NCBI GenBank assembly: GCA_947259185.1
Contig: CAMYKT010000008.1
Span: forward strand, 4,830-68,829
Direction: 5' to 3'
Source: an uncultured Methanobacteriaceae archaeon
GTDB taxonomy: Archaea > Methanobacteriota > Methanobacteria > Methanobacteriales > Methanobacteriaceae
DNA length: 64,000 nucleotides
A model generated the notes under the pieces. The model saw only the letters and a list, made by a program, of their open reading frames with translations. It was not told the DNA's origin and did not search any database. Position 1 is the stretch's first letter, and each line of letters starts with the position of its first letter. This document shows, in pieces, positions 8,438-17,312 of this stretch. The position numbers were made by a program, and so were the translations under genes.

Positions 8438-9823
8438 CTAAATATCAATAGCCAACTTTTTTCTATTTCTTTTAGCCAGTGATGCAAATATTCCAGTAAA
8501 ACACAACACACTGAATAATATAAATGCCACCTGGGTACTTTGTAATAGAGCTGGATAAAATTCAGGTGATATCTGCGTCCTGCCTATTATAAATGAGAAT
8601 ATAAGGGTAACTATGCCTAAAGAGAAAGTTTGACCAATTAAACGCATGGAACTAACGGTTGCGGAAGCTATTCCGTAATATTTACGTTGCACTGATCCCA
8701 TTATGGCATTGGTATTAGGTGAAGAGAACATCCCAAAACCAAGACCCAGTATTACCAGTGACAAAATTATAAGTATCATACTGGTATTTTCTGAAATAAA
8801 GGCCAGGGTAAAAAGCCCGAAGGTAGTTATACCCATCCCTATAGCGGCCAGTAGTTGAGGGTCTTTTTTATCAGAAAGCCTTCCTGCTAAGGGGGCAACT
8901 ATGGCCATTACCACTGGTTGGGCAACCAGTATTAAACCAGTTGTCTGGGCATCTAAACCTTTAATGTATTGTAAAAATAAGCTCAAAAGTAGAGCAACCG
9001 CAAAGGTGGCAGAATAATTGATTAAGGCTGCTAGACTTGAAAAAGCAAATGTAAAATTTTGAAATAATTTCATATTGAAAATGGGACTGGTATGGTAAAG
9101 TTCCCATTTTACAAAACCAACCATAAGTATAATTCCCATTAAAAATAATCCTATTCCTGTTAAACCAGGTAAGGTTGAAAAACCATACATTAACATAAAT
9201 AGGGCTAGGCTATATAGTACCGAACCCACCACATCGAATTTTTTTCCTTTTTCATTGGTCCATTCTACTTTAACTTTCCCTAGAACCATAATAATAGTCA
9301 AAATACCTATAGGGAGGGTTATCAGGAATATACTGGGCCATCCAAAATTTCGGGTTAATATTCCACCTAAAACAGGCCCCAGAGATAAACCAATGTATAC
9401 TACTGCTACTGTAATACCTATGGCTTTTCCACGTTCTTGAGGGGGGAAAACTTCACTAATAAGTGCCAGAGAAGTAACAAATATCATGGCAGATCCCACT
9501 CCCTGCAAAATCCTGAATATTATAAGTTCTATGGCCGAAGGTGCAATAGCAGATAAAAAGGAGGAAATGGTAAAAATTATCATTCCCCAGGTAAATACTT
9601 TTTTCATACCATAAATTTCAGAAACACGGCCAAAAGGCACCGCGAAAATGGCAGCGGATAGTAAATAGGATGCAGGTATCCAGTTTTGCATGATAACATC
9701 TATTTGAAATTGGGTCACCATGGCTGGCAGGGCAACATTTACAGATGAACTCATGAAAGGAGTTAAAAATGATGCTAATGCTGATATAATGAGCACATAA
9801 TTTTTTAATGAAATTTTTTGCAT
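8438..9823 (-). CDS. MFS drug exporter, DHA2 (EmrB/QacA-like)
   Basis: A 461-residue transporter with about 14 predicted membrane spans. The N-terminal signature includes FMSSSVNVALPAM, a GRVSEIYG loop between spans 2 and 3, and a span-5 motif-C-like GLSLGPVLGGIL, as in proton-coupled drug exporters. The first helix has the DHA2-type LxxFMSxSVNVALP pattern, with the usual Asp replaced by Ser. The substrate cannot be told. It is transcribed alone, divergent from the 88-residue zinc-finger gene. The intergenic region holds an inverted repeat at 9930. Confidence 0.92.
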   Translation of the reverse strand: MQKISLKNYVLIISALASFLTPFMSSSVNVALPAMVTQFQIDVIMQNWIPASYLLSAAIFAVPFGRVSEIYGMKKVFTWGMIIFTISSFLSAIAPSAIELIIFRILQGVGSAMIFVTSLALISEVFPPQERGKAIGITVAVVYIGLSLGPVLGGILTRNFGWPSIFLITLPIGILTIIMVLGKVKVEWTNEKGKKFDVVGSVLYSLALFMLMYGFSTLPGLTGIGLFLMGIILMVGFVKWELYHTSPIFNMKLFQNFTFAFSSLAALINYSATFAVALLLSLFLQYIKGLDAQTTGLILVAQPVVMAIVAPLAGRLSDKKDPQLLAAIGMGITTFGLFTLAFISENTSMILIILSLVILGLGFGMFSSPNTNAIMGSVQRKYYGIASATVSSMRLIGQTFSLGIVTLIFSFIIGRTQISPEFYPALLQSTQVAFILFSVLCFTGIFASLAKRNRKKLAIDI

Positions 9824-9929
9824 TTTTTCACTCCTAAATCAATTATCGTAGCCTTATACTGCAATTATGAGTTTTTTAATTAAAAAATGTATGGTAATTA
9901 ATATTATTATAACATATATAACCTCTAAA

Positions 9930-9946
9930 ATGTAATTATAATACAT
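9930..9946. promoter_or_regulatory. Inverted repeat between MFS and zinc-ribbon genes
   Basis: ATGTA-ATTATAA-TACAT forms a 17-bp interrupted palindrome in the 162-bp divergent region. A TATA-like stretch (9911-9920) lies beside it. It may be an operator for the exporter, but palindromes of AT bases arise readily by chance here. Confidence 0.3.
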
Positions 9947-9985
9947 GGATTTTTGGGAGTATAACTAATTTTCAAGGATGATTTT

Positions 9986-10252
9986 ATGTTAAAATGCGAA
10001 AAATGCGGGAAACTATACCTTAAAAAAGATCATTCTCCCGGTAGTGGTGATAAAAAACAGGATTTATGTGATTGTGGAGGCAATTTGATTTATTTTCAGG
10101 GTTTAATGGACCATGTCCTGGATGAAATGGATCCCTTTAATGAACTTATTATTTCACCAGATTATACTATTTTAACTGAAAATAAAGAATATAGAACAGT
10201 ATCTGGTAAAAAAAAATTATCTGTCGCTCATAAAAAGAAAAAAATTAATTAA
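9986..10252 (+). CDS. Small zinc-ribbon-like protein, hypothetical
   Basis: An 88-residue protein with C4-x2-C7 and C28-x-C30 near the N-terminus, which could form a zinc ribbon, then an acidic middle and a very lysine-rich tail (KKKLSVAHKKKKIN). The start has AGGATGATTTT upstream. I do not recognise the family. The basic tail and metal site would suit nucleic-acid binding. A hairpin and T-tract at 10313 end the transcript. Confidence 0.6.
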   Translation: MLKCEKCGKLYLKKDHSPGSGDKKQDLCDCGGNLIYFQGLMDHVLDEMDPFNELIISPDYTILTENKEYRTVSGKKKLSVAHKKKKIN

Positions 10253-10312
10253 TTTTTTCTTGAGATAATTTAGGTTTAAAAATAAGAAAATATAAAAATT
10301 TAAAAAATAAGG

Positions 10313-10340
10313 AGGATAGGTTTAATCCCATCCTTTTTTT
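10313..10340 (+). terminator. Hairpin with T-tract between convergent genes
   Basis: AGGATAGG (10313-10320) pairs with CCCATCCT (10327-10334) with one mismatch and a 6-base loop, followed by a T-run to 10340. It would end the + strand zinc-ribbon transcript and touches the stop codon of the convergent glutamate synthase gene. Confidence 0.6.
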
Positions 10341-11841
10341 AACTATATCGAACAGGAGCTTCCATTCCCGCCATTTTAACTCCAGTTAAAGCGGAAGCTT
10401 CAATGCTAAGTGATCTAAGGTCGTCTTTTTCCAGGTTTACCACATTGGTATTACCTGCCTGCTGGGTCAGCATACATACCTCTTCGGTCATGGCTTCGAT
10501 GTAACGGGCCACTTTCTTACCGCCTTCTACATAGTCAAGTCTTCTACGAAGCTGGGGATTTTGGGTGGCGATTCCTTTTCTACAACTTCCAGTGTAACAC
10601 TTCTGGCAGACCCTGCAGCCAATGGATACCAGGGCGGAAGTAGCTATATATACTGCGTCGGCACCTAATGCCATGGCTTTTGCCACGTCAGCACCATTTC
10701 TTATTCCTCCCGCAGCCACTAAACTCACATCTTCCCTTAAATTGATTTGTTTTAGGGCTTCATCAGCTTCTACAATGGCTGCAATAGTGGGAACTCCAGA
10801 ATGCTCGGTAACCACATCTGGCCCAGCACCGGTGCCCCCCTGCATACCATCCACCACAATTATATCGGCACCGGCTTTTGCAGCAATTTTAACATCATCC
10901 CTCACTCTTCCAGAGGTGAATTTAACCATAATAGGGACTTTCCAGTCAGTTATTTCTCTTAACTGGGAAATTTTCATACTCAGGTCTTCTGGACCTACAA
11001 TATCCATATGACGGGCAGGACTTAAGGCATCGGTTCCTTCGGGGATCATCCGAATTTTAGAAACCTCTGCGGTCACTTTTTCACCTAAAAGGTGACCGCC
11101 CATACCTGACTTGGCCCCCTGACCGATTTTAATCTCTATGGCTTCTGAATTATTTAAATAATCAGCAGAAACCCCAAAACGACCTGAAGCATACTGTGCA
11201 ATAAGTTTTGAAGCATATTGCCGTTCTTCAGGTAGCATTCCACCTTCCCCTGTATTGGTTGCAGTCCCTGACAGAGTGGCACCCATTGCCAGTGCTATTT
11301 TTGCTTCTTTACTCAAAGCACCAAATGACATGGCGGCAATCATAATGGGAGTGTCCAGTATAAGGGGATTTTCTGCATATCTCTTACCTAAAACCACCCT
11401 GGTATTGCAGGGTTCCCTGTATTTATCTATAGGTGGCCGGGATACCTGGGCTGGTACTATTACCAGGTCATCAAAAGTGGGTATAACCCGGGTAGCACCA
11501 CATCCCCTGACCTTATATGATCCTTCATTGGATTTTCTTTGAATTTCCAACAGATCAGAAAATGACCAAACATTTCTTCTATCTTCTGGAACCGCATTAA
11601 CTTCTATTGCATCATTAGGGCACATTTCTTCACAGATACGGCACCCTACACAATTTTCATGTTTCACAGGGTATGGTTCCCCACCAATAATTTCATAAAC
11701 TTCATGAGGACAGTTATTGTAACAGGAATAACAGTTTTTACATTGATTTTCATCCCGATTATCACATAAATACCAGCAACAACCGTGACGGTCAAAATTT
11801 CTCTTACAAAGTTCTGAACTTCTTTCTACTTTGAAAGGCAT
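10339..11841 (-). CDS. Glutamate synthase, FMN/synthase domain subunit (archaeal GltB2-like)
   Basis: A 500-residue protein. The N-terminus has extra cysteines (C12, C21, C22, C26) and a double ferredoxin (C34, C37, C40, C44; C64, C67, C70, C74). The rest is the FMN-binding TIM barrel of glutamate synthase (GEGGMLPEERQ, IKIGQGAKSGMGGHL, VDGMQGGTGAGPD, AAGGIRNGADVAKA) with a cysteine loop (CRVCQKCYTGSC) for the 3Fe-4S site. It transfers ammonia to 2-oxoglutarate and reduces the product to glutamate. It is the last gene of the pdxT-gltB1-gltB3-FrhB-like-gltB2 operon, 16 bp after the FrhB-like gene. Confidence 0.92.
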   Translation of the reverse strand: MPFKVERSSELCKRNFDRHGCCWYLCDNRDENQCKNCYSCYNNCPHEVYEIIGGEPYPVKHENCVGCRICEEMCPNDAIEVNAVPEDRRNVWSFSDLLEIQRKSNEGSYKVRGCGATRVIPTFDDLVIVPAQVSRPPIDKYREPCNTRVVLGKRYAENPLILDTPIMIAAMSFGALSKEAKIALAMGATLSGTATNTGEGGMLPEERQYASKLIAQYASGRFGVSADYLNNSEAIEIKIGQGAKSGMGGHLLGEKVTAEVSKIRMIPEGTDALSPARHMDIVGPEDLSMKISQLREITDWKVPIMVKFTSGRVRDDVKIAAKAGADIIVVDGMQGGTGAGPDVVTEHSGVPTIAAIVEADEALKQINLREDVSLVAAGGIRNGADVAKAMALGADAVYIATSALVSIGCRVCQKCYTGSCRKGIATQNPQLRRRLDYVEGGKKVARYIEAMTEEVCMLTQQAGNTNVVNLEKDDLRSLSIEASALTGVKMAGMEAPVRYS

Positions 11842-11857
11842 TTTTCCCCTCCCTATT

Positions 11858-12949
11858 CTATTTTTTCATGGCTTTAAATATGGGACAGGCAGAATATTTG
11901 GTTCCTGCTGCTTTTACCACATCTTCTACATTTCTGGTGAGTTTTGCTTGGGGCTTCCAGGGCTCTTCAATATTTTTATCCACCACTAATGCTTCATCAA
12001 CTACTTTATCTGCTAGAGCATAGCTTAATAAAGCTGTGGCAACTCCCCCATCCTGCCCATGGATCATGGAAGCCTTTGCAGATATTATTTTGAGATAATT
12101 CCCAAAAGGTGATTTTTCTCCTCGAGAGGATATATCTTCAGGGACATAAGTACGGGGACATGCCACATAACAGGCATTACATCCGGGGGGACACTCACCA
12201 CTAATTTCTGGCTTTCTGTCTTTGATTTTTACAATATTTTCAGGACAGGACAATAAACAAGCACCACAAAGTACACATCCGCCTATATCTATTACATCAC
12301 CTTTTAAATCAATAAATTGACTATCAGATACTTCATCTAAGTATTTTTCCCGGGGCATGACTCTCCAGTACAACACAGGCCTACTTACATTCTCCCTTTT
12401 CTTTATTTCAGATATATTCTCGGACTTTTTTTCAAGAGCCAACCTTTCCATTAATTTTAAACCTTTATCGGTTACTGGTTTAGTTTTTATGTAGCCCTTT
12501 TTTTCAGCATTATCTACTACATTTCTTCCTTTTTCAGTTCGTATTATAAGGGTGGACCATCCCTCTGGTGATCCTACAGAACCCACTGAGATATCAGATT
12601 TTTCTGAAGTAAAATCCATACATATTTGACAGCTTTTTCTGATACATCGTTTAGCTTCATCTAATGAAATTTTAAATACCTGGTTATCTGCTAAGTAAAA
12701 CCACATAAATCCTTTTTCAATACGGCACTCCTTAACATCTTTAAGGTCAATTTCATATTCTTTTAAAAGCTCTTTCAGGTAATTATATGAGAAATTTTCC
12801 ATACAGAAAAGACCTATCTTGAGATCTACCTCATGATTGCCCGTATAATCAGAATATTCATTCATTAGTGTGGAGGCTGTAATTTGGCAGGGAGTTCCTA
12901 CCATTGCCACTTTTTCGGCACTTTTTTGTTTTACAGAATTATCACTCAT
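11858..12949 (-). CDS. FrhB-like F420 oxidoreductase subunit, apparently circularly permuted
   Basis: A 363-residue protein from the F420 hydrogenase/dehydrogenase beta family, with its parts in swapped order. Residues 14-200 match the C-terminal part of FrhB: VGTPCQ (17-22), GLFCMENF (46-53), SCQIC (106-110), GSVGSPEGW (123-131) and the following helix. Residues 225-264 are two [4Fe-4S] motifs (C225, C228, C231, C235; C253, C257, C260, C264). Residues 285-363 match the N-terminal part of FrhB: GQDGGVATALL (298-308), EEPWKPQ and AAGTKY (337-342). The ATG overlaps the preceding stop codon (TAATG), so no upstream N-terminus is missing. FrhB binds FAD and F420; feeding electrons from F420H2 to the synthase is inferred. 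Confidence 0.82.
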   Translation of the reverse strand: MSDNSVKQKSAEKVAMVGTPCQITASTLMNEYSDYTGNHEVDLKIGLFCMENFSYNYLKELLKEYEIDLKDVKECRIEKGFMWFYLADNQVFKISLDEAKRCIRKSCQICMDFTSEKSDISVGSVGSPEGWSTLIIRTEKGRNVVDNAEKKGYIKTKPVTDKGLKLMERLALEKKSENISEIKKRENVSRPVLYWRVMPREKYLDEVSDSQFIDLKGDVIDIGGCVLCGACLLSCPENIVKIKDRKPEISGECPPGCNACYVACPRTYVPEDISSRGEKSPFGNYLKIISAKASMIHGQDGGVATALLSYALADKVVDEALVVDKNIEEPWKPQAKLTRNVEDVVKAAGTKYSACPIFKAMKK

Positions 12950-13638
12950 TATCCTTCCTCCGATTCCGGACCATAGAATGGTCTTTTGCTTCTGGGAACT
13001 ATTTTTTTGAATTTATTATATTTGGAATCTTCTAAATCGAAACTATATGCTGGTAGGAGTTCTTTCAAGTCTTTTTTATCTTTTTCGTTAATTTCCACTA
13101 CTTTGGCATTTTTACCCAGACTCTTTATTTCTCCCAGAACGTAAATAGCCCCTCTGATGATGGACTCACCAGCATCTTCTGCTATATCTCCTAAAACTAT
13201 TATACGTCCTCCCATCATAAAGATACCACTCATAAAACCAGAGTTCCCTCCGATGATAATGGTTCCGTTTTTCATTATCTCTCCGGTTCTGGATCCGGCA
13301 TCTCTTTTAACTACAACATTACCCCCGTATATTCCCTGACCCACTCCGTCTCCAGCAGAACCTTCTATTATTAACTCTCCCTGGGTCATATTATCTCCTG
13401 CAAACCAACCGGCATTTCCCTTAATTTTTATACTGGCCTGATCAATCATGGTCCCTGCAAAATAACCTGCTGATCCATCTATAATAACTTCCACCGGTGT
13501 GGTAAGCCCTGCGGATAGATAATGTTTGGCATTGGGATTTTTGATTATTATACGATCATATTCCTCGGCCAGGGTCTTTAAATCGCGGTTTATTTCTCGT
13601 GGTGTTTTGGACTCAGCATCAATTTCTATTTCCCGCAT
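12949..13638 (-). CDS. Glutamate synthase GXGXG domain subunit (GltB3-like)
   Basis: A 229-residue protein made of the right-handed beta-helix that forms the C-terminal domain of bacterial glutamate synthase. Repeated glycine motifs are seen: GSAGYFAG, GNAGWFAGDNM, GSAGDGVGQGIYGG, GGNSGFMSGIFMMGG. In the fused enzyme this domain holds the synthase and glutaminase domains in place around the ammonia tunnel. It lies 28 bp after the glutaminase gene and overlaps the FrhB-like gene by one base, so all are cotranslated from one message. Confidence 0.92.
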   Translation of the reverse strand: MREIEIDAESKTPREINRDLKTLAEEYDRIIIKNPNAKHYLSAGLTTPVEVIIDGSAGYFAGTMIDQASIKIKGNAGWFAGDNMTQGELIIEGSAGDGVGQGIYGGNVVVKRDAGSRTGEIMKNGTIIIGGNSGFMSGIFMMGGRIIVLGDIAEDAGESIIRGAIYVLGEIKSLGKNAKVVEINEKDKKDLKELLPAYSFDLEDSKYNKFKKIVPRSKRPFYGPESEEG

Positions 13639-13666
13639 TAAATCACCTTATAAATTTTTATTTTCA

Positions 13667-14584
13667 TTATATTTCATAAACCCTGACTTCCCCGGGAGAT
13701 ATCTGTTCCACATAAGTGGTATCCATGACTTCCCGCAGGGAAACTTCTTCTGATGCAATGGCAAAAACATCATCGTTTTCCGCCATAACGCCGGGTCTTA
13801 ATCCTAATTGATCTTTAGCTATTCCCACTCCATTAGGAGTTCCCACCACATAAGAATAGGGGCCGTCCATATCTTTTACTGACTGCTCCAGGGTTTCTTC
13901 TAAAGAATATCCCATGGATAGTTTATCGGCAACATAGTGAACTATGCACTCGGTATCATTATTGGTTTCAAAAATATGGCCTTTTCTTTCCAGAGGATCC
14001 CTTATATTCCAGTAGTTGGTTATCTGGCCATTGTGGACCACAGTTATATCTGGTATAATATAACTCTGGAAGGGGTGGGCATGATAACGATCCACAATAC
14101 TTTCAGTGGAAAACCGGGTGTGCCCTATGGCATGAGTTCCCATTTTAGACCAGGTATCATATCTTTTGGCTATATCCAGAACATATCCTACATCCTTAAT
14201 CATTTCAAAGGAATGACTCCCATTCAAGACTATAACGCCTTCGATCCTGTCAATATTCATAATCAATGGTTTCAGCTGTGAAAATGATTTTAGAGATATT
14301 TTACAACGATAAATAATATAATTTTCAACAGAGGGAATAATCTCTTCACTTTTAATGGGGCTAACTACTTTAACCAATTCTTTAACCGATTCTAATATTC
14401 CTGGTTTTTCTTTAATTTCAATGTTTAGTAGATATTCATTATCTTCCAATCCTAACCCACCATATATTGAAAAGCCAGCTGAATCTGGTCCCCGGTGTTG
14501 CAGGGCATCGAGCATTTTGGTCATGTCGCTCCCTACAGGATGGAGTTTTCTGTCTTTATATACTACTCCAGCTATTCCACACAC
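13667..14584 (-). CDS. Glutamate synthase glutaminase subunit (class II GATase)
   Basis: A 305-residue class II glutamine amidotransferase. It begins MCGIAG, making C2 the processed N-terminal nucleophile. LQHRGPDSAG follows near 28, as do HTRFST and an Asn/Asp-type NTDTEC-like site (NNDTEC). It releases ammonia from glutamine for the synthase subunit. The gene starts 13 bp inside the end of pdxT and is followed by the GXGXG subunit after 28 bp, which fits a split archaeal glutamate synthase. Glutaminase domains of this type are also found in PurF and AsnB, but the operon decides for glutamate synthase. Confidence 0.9.
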   Translation of the reverse strand: MCGIAGVVYKDRKLHPVGSDMTKMLDALQHRGPDSAGFSIYGGLGLEDNEYLLNIEIKEKPGILESVKELVKVVSPIKSEEIIPSVENYIIYRCKISLKSFSQLKPLIMNIDRIEGVIVLNGSHSFEMIKDVGYVLDIAKRYDTWSKMGTHAIGHTRFSTESIVDRYHAHPFQSYIIPDITVVHNGQITNYWNIRDPLERKGHIFETNNDTECIVHYVADKLSMGYSLEETLEQSVKDMDGPYSYVVGTPNGVGIAKDQLGLRPGVMAENDDVFAIASEEVSLREVMDTTYVEQISPGEVRVYEI

Positions 14585-15150
14585 TTCAATACCTCCTTTA
14601 TAAAGTATTCATGTAATCTGGTGTCTTCTGTAAGCTCGGGATGAAATGAAAGGGCAATGTTATTTCCTAGCTTAACACCTATTATTTTATCTTCCAAACG
14701 GGATATTATATGAACATTTTCACCCACCTGATCCACTGCAGGTGCTCTTATGAATATTCCATTAAATTTATCACCAAATATATCAATTTCTTTTTCAAAG
14801 GATTCCTTTTGCCTTCCAAAGGCATTTCTTTTTACTTCCATATCAATTAAATTTAATAGGGGCTGTTCATAATCCGTTTTTGAAGCTAATAATACCATAC
14901 CGGCACATGTTCCAAAAACTGGTATTTTTTCATTTATTATTATATTATTAATTCCAGTTTCTTCCAGTAATTTTCCTATTACTGTACTTTCTCCCCCAGA
15001 AATTATTATCCCATCACAGGAAGAAGCATCCACTGAGGTTCTGACTTTGATAACACGTGAATCATTTTCAAAATTATTTAATGCTTTTCTGGTAATTTCA
15101 AAATGTTCACTAACATCTCCCTGTAAATTTAAAATGCCTATGGTTAACAT
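14572..15150 (-). CDS. pdxT: Pyridoxal 5'-phosphate synthase glutaminase subunit
   Basis: A 192-residue class I glutamine amidotransferase. The start MLTIGILNLQGDVSEH is characteristic of PdxT. GGES (52-55), the nucleophile C82 in GTCAGM, and the H170/E172 pair in SFHPE complete the triad. It supplies ammonia to PdxS for vitamin B6 synthesis; pdxS is not in this window. It is the first gene of the glutamate synthase operon and overlaps the next gene by 13 bp. A TATA box at 15222 lies about 75 bp upstream. Confidence 0.96.
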   Translation of the reverse strand: MLTIGILNLQGDVSEHFEITRKALNNFENDSRVIKVRTSVDASSCDGIIISGGESTVIGKLLEETGINNIIINEKIPVFGTCAGMVLLASKTDYEQPLLNLIDMEVKRNAFGRQKESFEKEIDIFGDKFNGIFIRAPAVDQVGENVHIISRLEDKIIGVKLGNNIALSFHPELTEDTRLHEYFIKEVLKCVE

Positions 15151-15529
15151 ATGATTCCTTCAAACGTTATTTATATTTTAAAAAATTTATCATTTCCCTT
15201 TAAAGGTTATATCTCAATAATCTTATATAAATCTACCGGAAATATGTTTCCGAAAAGATTGATTTTCTGAATATTGAATTCTCATATCTAATTTCGATAT
15301 ACAATGTTCAAAAATTAGAGGTATAATAAGATATTATTGAACATTTATATAAACTTTTTCTATTCTAAAATCCTTATCAAAAATATATAAAAAACTTTTA
15401 AATTAAAAATATTACGGGGGCATCAGATGAAAAAATGAACATTTAATCACTTAACTTACTCTAAAACTGATAATAATAATAAAATGATAATTAAATTAGT
15501 TTATAATAAAATAAAATTTGTAAAAAGAT
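15151..15529. other. AT-rich intergenic region before pdxT
   Basis: This 379-bp gap separates malate dehydrogenase from pdxT, both read leftward. It holds the pdxT TATA box, an inverted repeat CGGAAA-TATG-TTTCCG at 15237-15252 just upstream of it, and long A/T runs. I see no coding potential or tRNA-like structure. Confidence 0.6.
15222..15232 (-). promoter_or_regulatory. TATA box of the pdxT-glutamate synthase operon
   Basis: On the minus strand this reads ATTTATATAAG, a near-ideal archaeal TATA element. Its centre is about 77 bp from the pdxT start, giving a transcript start near 15200. The palindrome at 15237-15252 (CGGAAA...TTTCCG) sits directly upstream, where a regulator or BRE-overlapping activator could bind. 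Confidence 0.55.
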
Positions 15530-16507
15530 TCAAATAGGGAAATTTTTCTCAAGATCTACCATTATATCACGAGTTGACTCGTAAATGTATTTAGAAGCAT
15601 CAATAAATGCTTGTTTTTCATTTGGGTTCATTTGAACAGGTACTACTCCTTCAATACCATTGTAACCTAATTTAACTGGAACCCCTAAACATACTTCTTC
15701 AACACCTTCCGTGAGGTCATCCACCAGGGTAGAAACAGTAAGTATCTGATTTTCGTCATTTAGTATGGTATTGACTATATTGGCTATGGCAAAGGCAGGT
15801 CCATATTCCGTGGCACCTTTTTTGCTGATAATATAACTTCCCGCATTTATTACATTTTCAATGGTGTGTTTCAGGTCGAATGATTTGTAATCTGTGAAAT
15901 AATCATGAGCAGAATAGTATTCAATAGGGATTCCTCCAATAGATGTGGAACTTAGTAAGGGAACCATATAGGGCCCGTGCTGACCAATCACCCTGGTGTG
16001 AATTTCACTAACATGTACATCAAAATGTCGAGCCATGTAGTTTTTTAATCGGAGGGAGTCTAAATGATTACCCAATCCTAAAACCTTTTTCTTATCAAAA
16101 CCAGAATATTTTAATGCCACATAAGTCATTACATCAACAGGATTACTCACCACCAAAATTATTGAATCTGGAGCATATTTAGCTATTTTTAAAGAATATT
16201 CAGCTATTATTCTGGCATTTTCTTTTCCTAATTCCATACGCTCCATATCGGGGGTACGGGGAATACCGGCTGTAATGACTACCACATGAGAATCTTTAAG
16301 ATTCTCCAGATTAGATGAGGTATTAATTTTTACTCGAACACCTTTAGCAGCAAGAGCATCATTTATATCTAAAATTTCTCCTTTATTCTGATCTAAACTA
16401 CTCTTTCGGGCATGTAGATATAACTCCTGAACTGACTGCTCTTCAGCCAAACAAAATGCCGCTGCTCTACCCACTCTTCCAGTTGATCCTATAATACTAA
16501 CCTTCAA
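15530..16507 (-). CDS. mdh: Malate dehydrogenase (LDH-like, probably NADP-accepting)
   Basis: A 325-residue 2-hydroxyacid dehydrogenase very like the methanogen malate dehydrogenase. The nucleotide motif is G7-x2-G10-x2-G13. Substrate and catalytic residues are R84 and R90, N122 (SNPVD), D150, R153 and H177 (IGQHG). After the second beta strand it has LYLHARKSS instead of an Asp, which removes the usual NAD selector and fits NADP use. It interconverts oxaloacetate and malate in the reductive branch of the incomplete citric acid cycle. It is transcribed alone, 157 bp downstream of the HEAT-repeat gene. Confidence 0.93.
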   Translation of the reverse strand: MKVSIIGSTGRVGRAAAFCLAEEQSVQELYLHARKSSLDQNKGEILDINDALAAKGVRVKINTSSNLENLKDSHVVVITAGIPRTPDMERMELGKENARIIAEYSLKIAKYAPDSIILVVSNPVDVMTYVALKYSGFDKKKVLGLGNHLDSLRLKNYMARHFDVHVSEIHTRVIGQHGPYMVPLLSSTSIGGIPIEYYSAHDYFTDYKSFDLKHTIENVINAGSYIISKKGATEYGPAFAIANIVNTILNDENQILTVSTLVDDLTEGVEEVCLGVPVKLGYNGIEGVVPVQMNPNEKQAFIDASKYIYESTRDIMVDLEKNFPI

Positions 16508-16663
16508 ATTAACACCATTTACTTTTTAAAATTTCATAATTATCAACCTGAATTTAAATCCATAACTCATTTTCCTGCTATTTTCCTTAGCATTAATAAA
16601 TTGAGATAGGATTCCAAATCTGGCAAATAGTAATTATATGGGATATGTTAAATCCCGGCAACC

Positions 16664-17224
16664 TTATTCTAAATTTTTTAATTTGTTTGCTGCGACTTTT
16701 TTCACATACCCACTTTTATCCTCTAAAGCCTTTTTCAAGGGTTCTATTGCTCTTTTATCTCCAATATTACCTAAGGCCCAGGCAGCTCCCCCTCTTACAA
16801 AACCACTTTCATCACTTAAAGATTTTATAAGTGGTTCAACTGCTTTTTTATCTCCAATACTCCCTAAGGCCCAGGCAGCTGCACCTCTGACTTTCCAATC
16901 TGCATCATTAAGTGTCTCTAATAGAGGATCCACTGCACTCTCACCCATCTTAGAAAGTGCTCCAGAAGCTTCTCTTCTTACCCATTTGTTATCATCTTTT
17001 AAAGTTTCAATTAAGGGAACTATAGCTCTAGGATCTTGTATTTCACCTAATGCTTTTGCAGAACCTATTCTAATATTTTTATCTCCACTGGAAAGAGCTT
17101 CAATTAATTGTTCCACTGCTGGAGAACCTATTTCTTCTAAAAGCTCTAAAACTTGCACTCTAACATGCTCATCATCTTCTTTAAGAGATTCAATTAATCG
17201 TGCTACATTTTCTTCTTTTTCCAT
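16664..17224 (-). CDS. HEAT-repeat (PBS lyase-like) protein
   Basis: A 186-residue protein consisting of six tandem HEAT-like repeats of about 31 residues (for example AVEPLIKSLSDESGFVRGGAAWALGNIGDK). The last four are very similar to each other. Such proteins are alpha-solenoid scaffolds; some bind phycobilin or Fe-S partners, but no partner is evident here. It is third in a row of solenoid proteins on this strand, after two TPR genes. No catalytic residue is present and the function is unknown. Confidence 0.85.
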   Translation of the reverse strand: MEKEENVARLIESLKEDDEHVRVQVLELLEEIGSPAVEQLIEALSSGDKNIRIGSAKALGEIQDPRAIVPLIETLKDDNKWVRREASGALSKMGESAVDPLLETLNDADWKVRGAAAWALGSIGDKKAVEPLIKSLSDESGFVRGGAAWALGNIGDKRAIEPLKKALEDKSGYVKKVAANKLKNLE

Positions 17225-17312
17225 TTTTTCACCCTGACTATATGTAAGTGCATATGATAATTACATTTTTCCCTTAAAACCAGTATTTTATTTTTAATAT
17301 TTTGTTAAATCA

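Noticed and set aside
15237..15252. Terminator hairpin CGGAAA...TTTCCG
   Set aside because: It has no T-tract and lies upstream of the pdxT TATA box, so it is noted as a possible control site only.
16638..17237. A 199-residue open frame on the + strand
   Set aside because: It is antisense to the HEAT-repeat gene and its Ser/Pro/Leu-rich content simply mirrors the repeats; the minus-strand protein has clear HEAT motifs.
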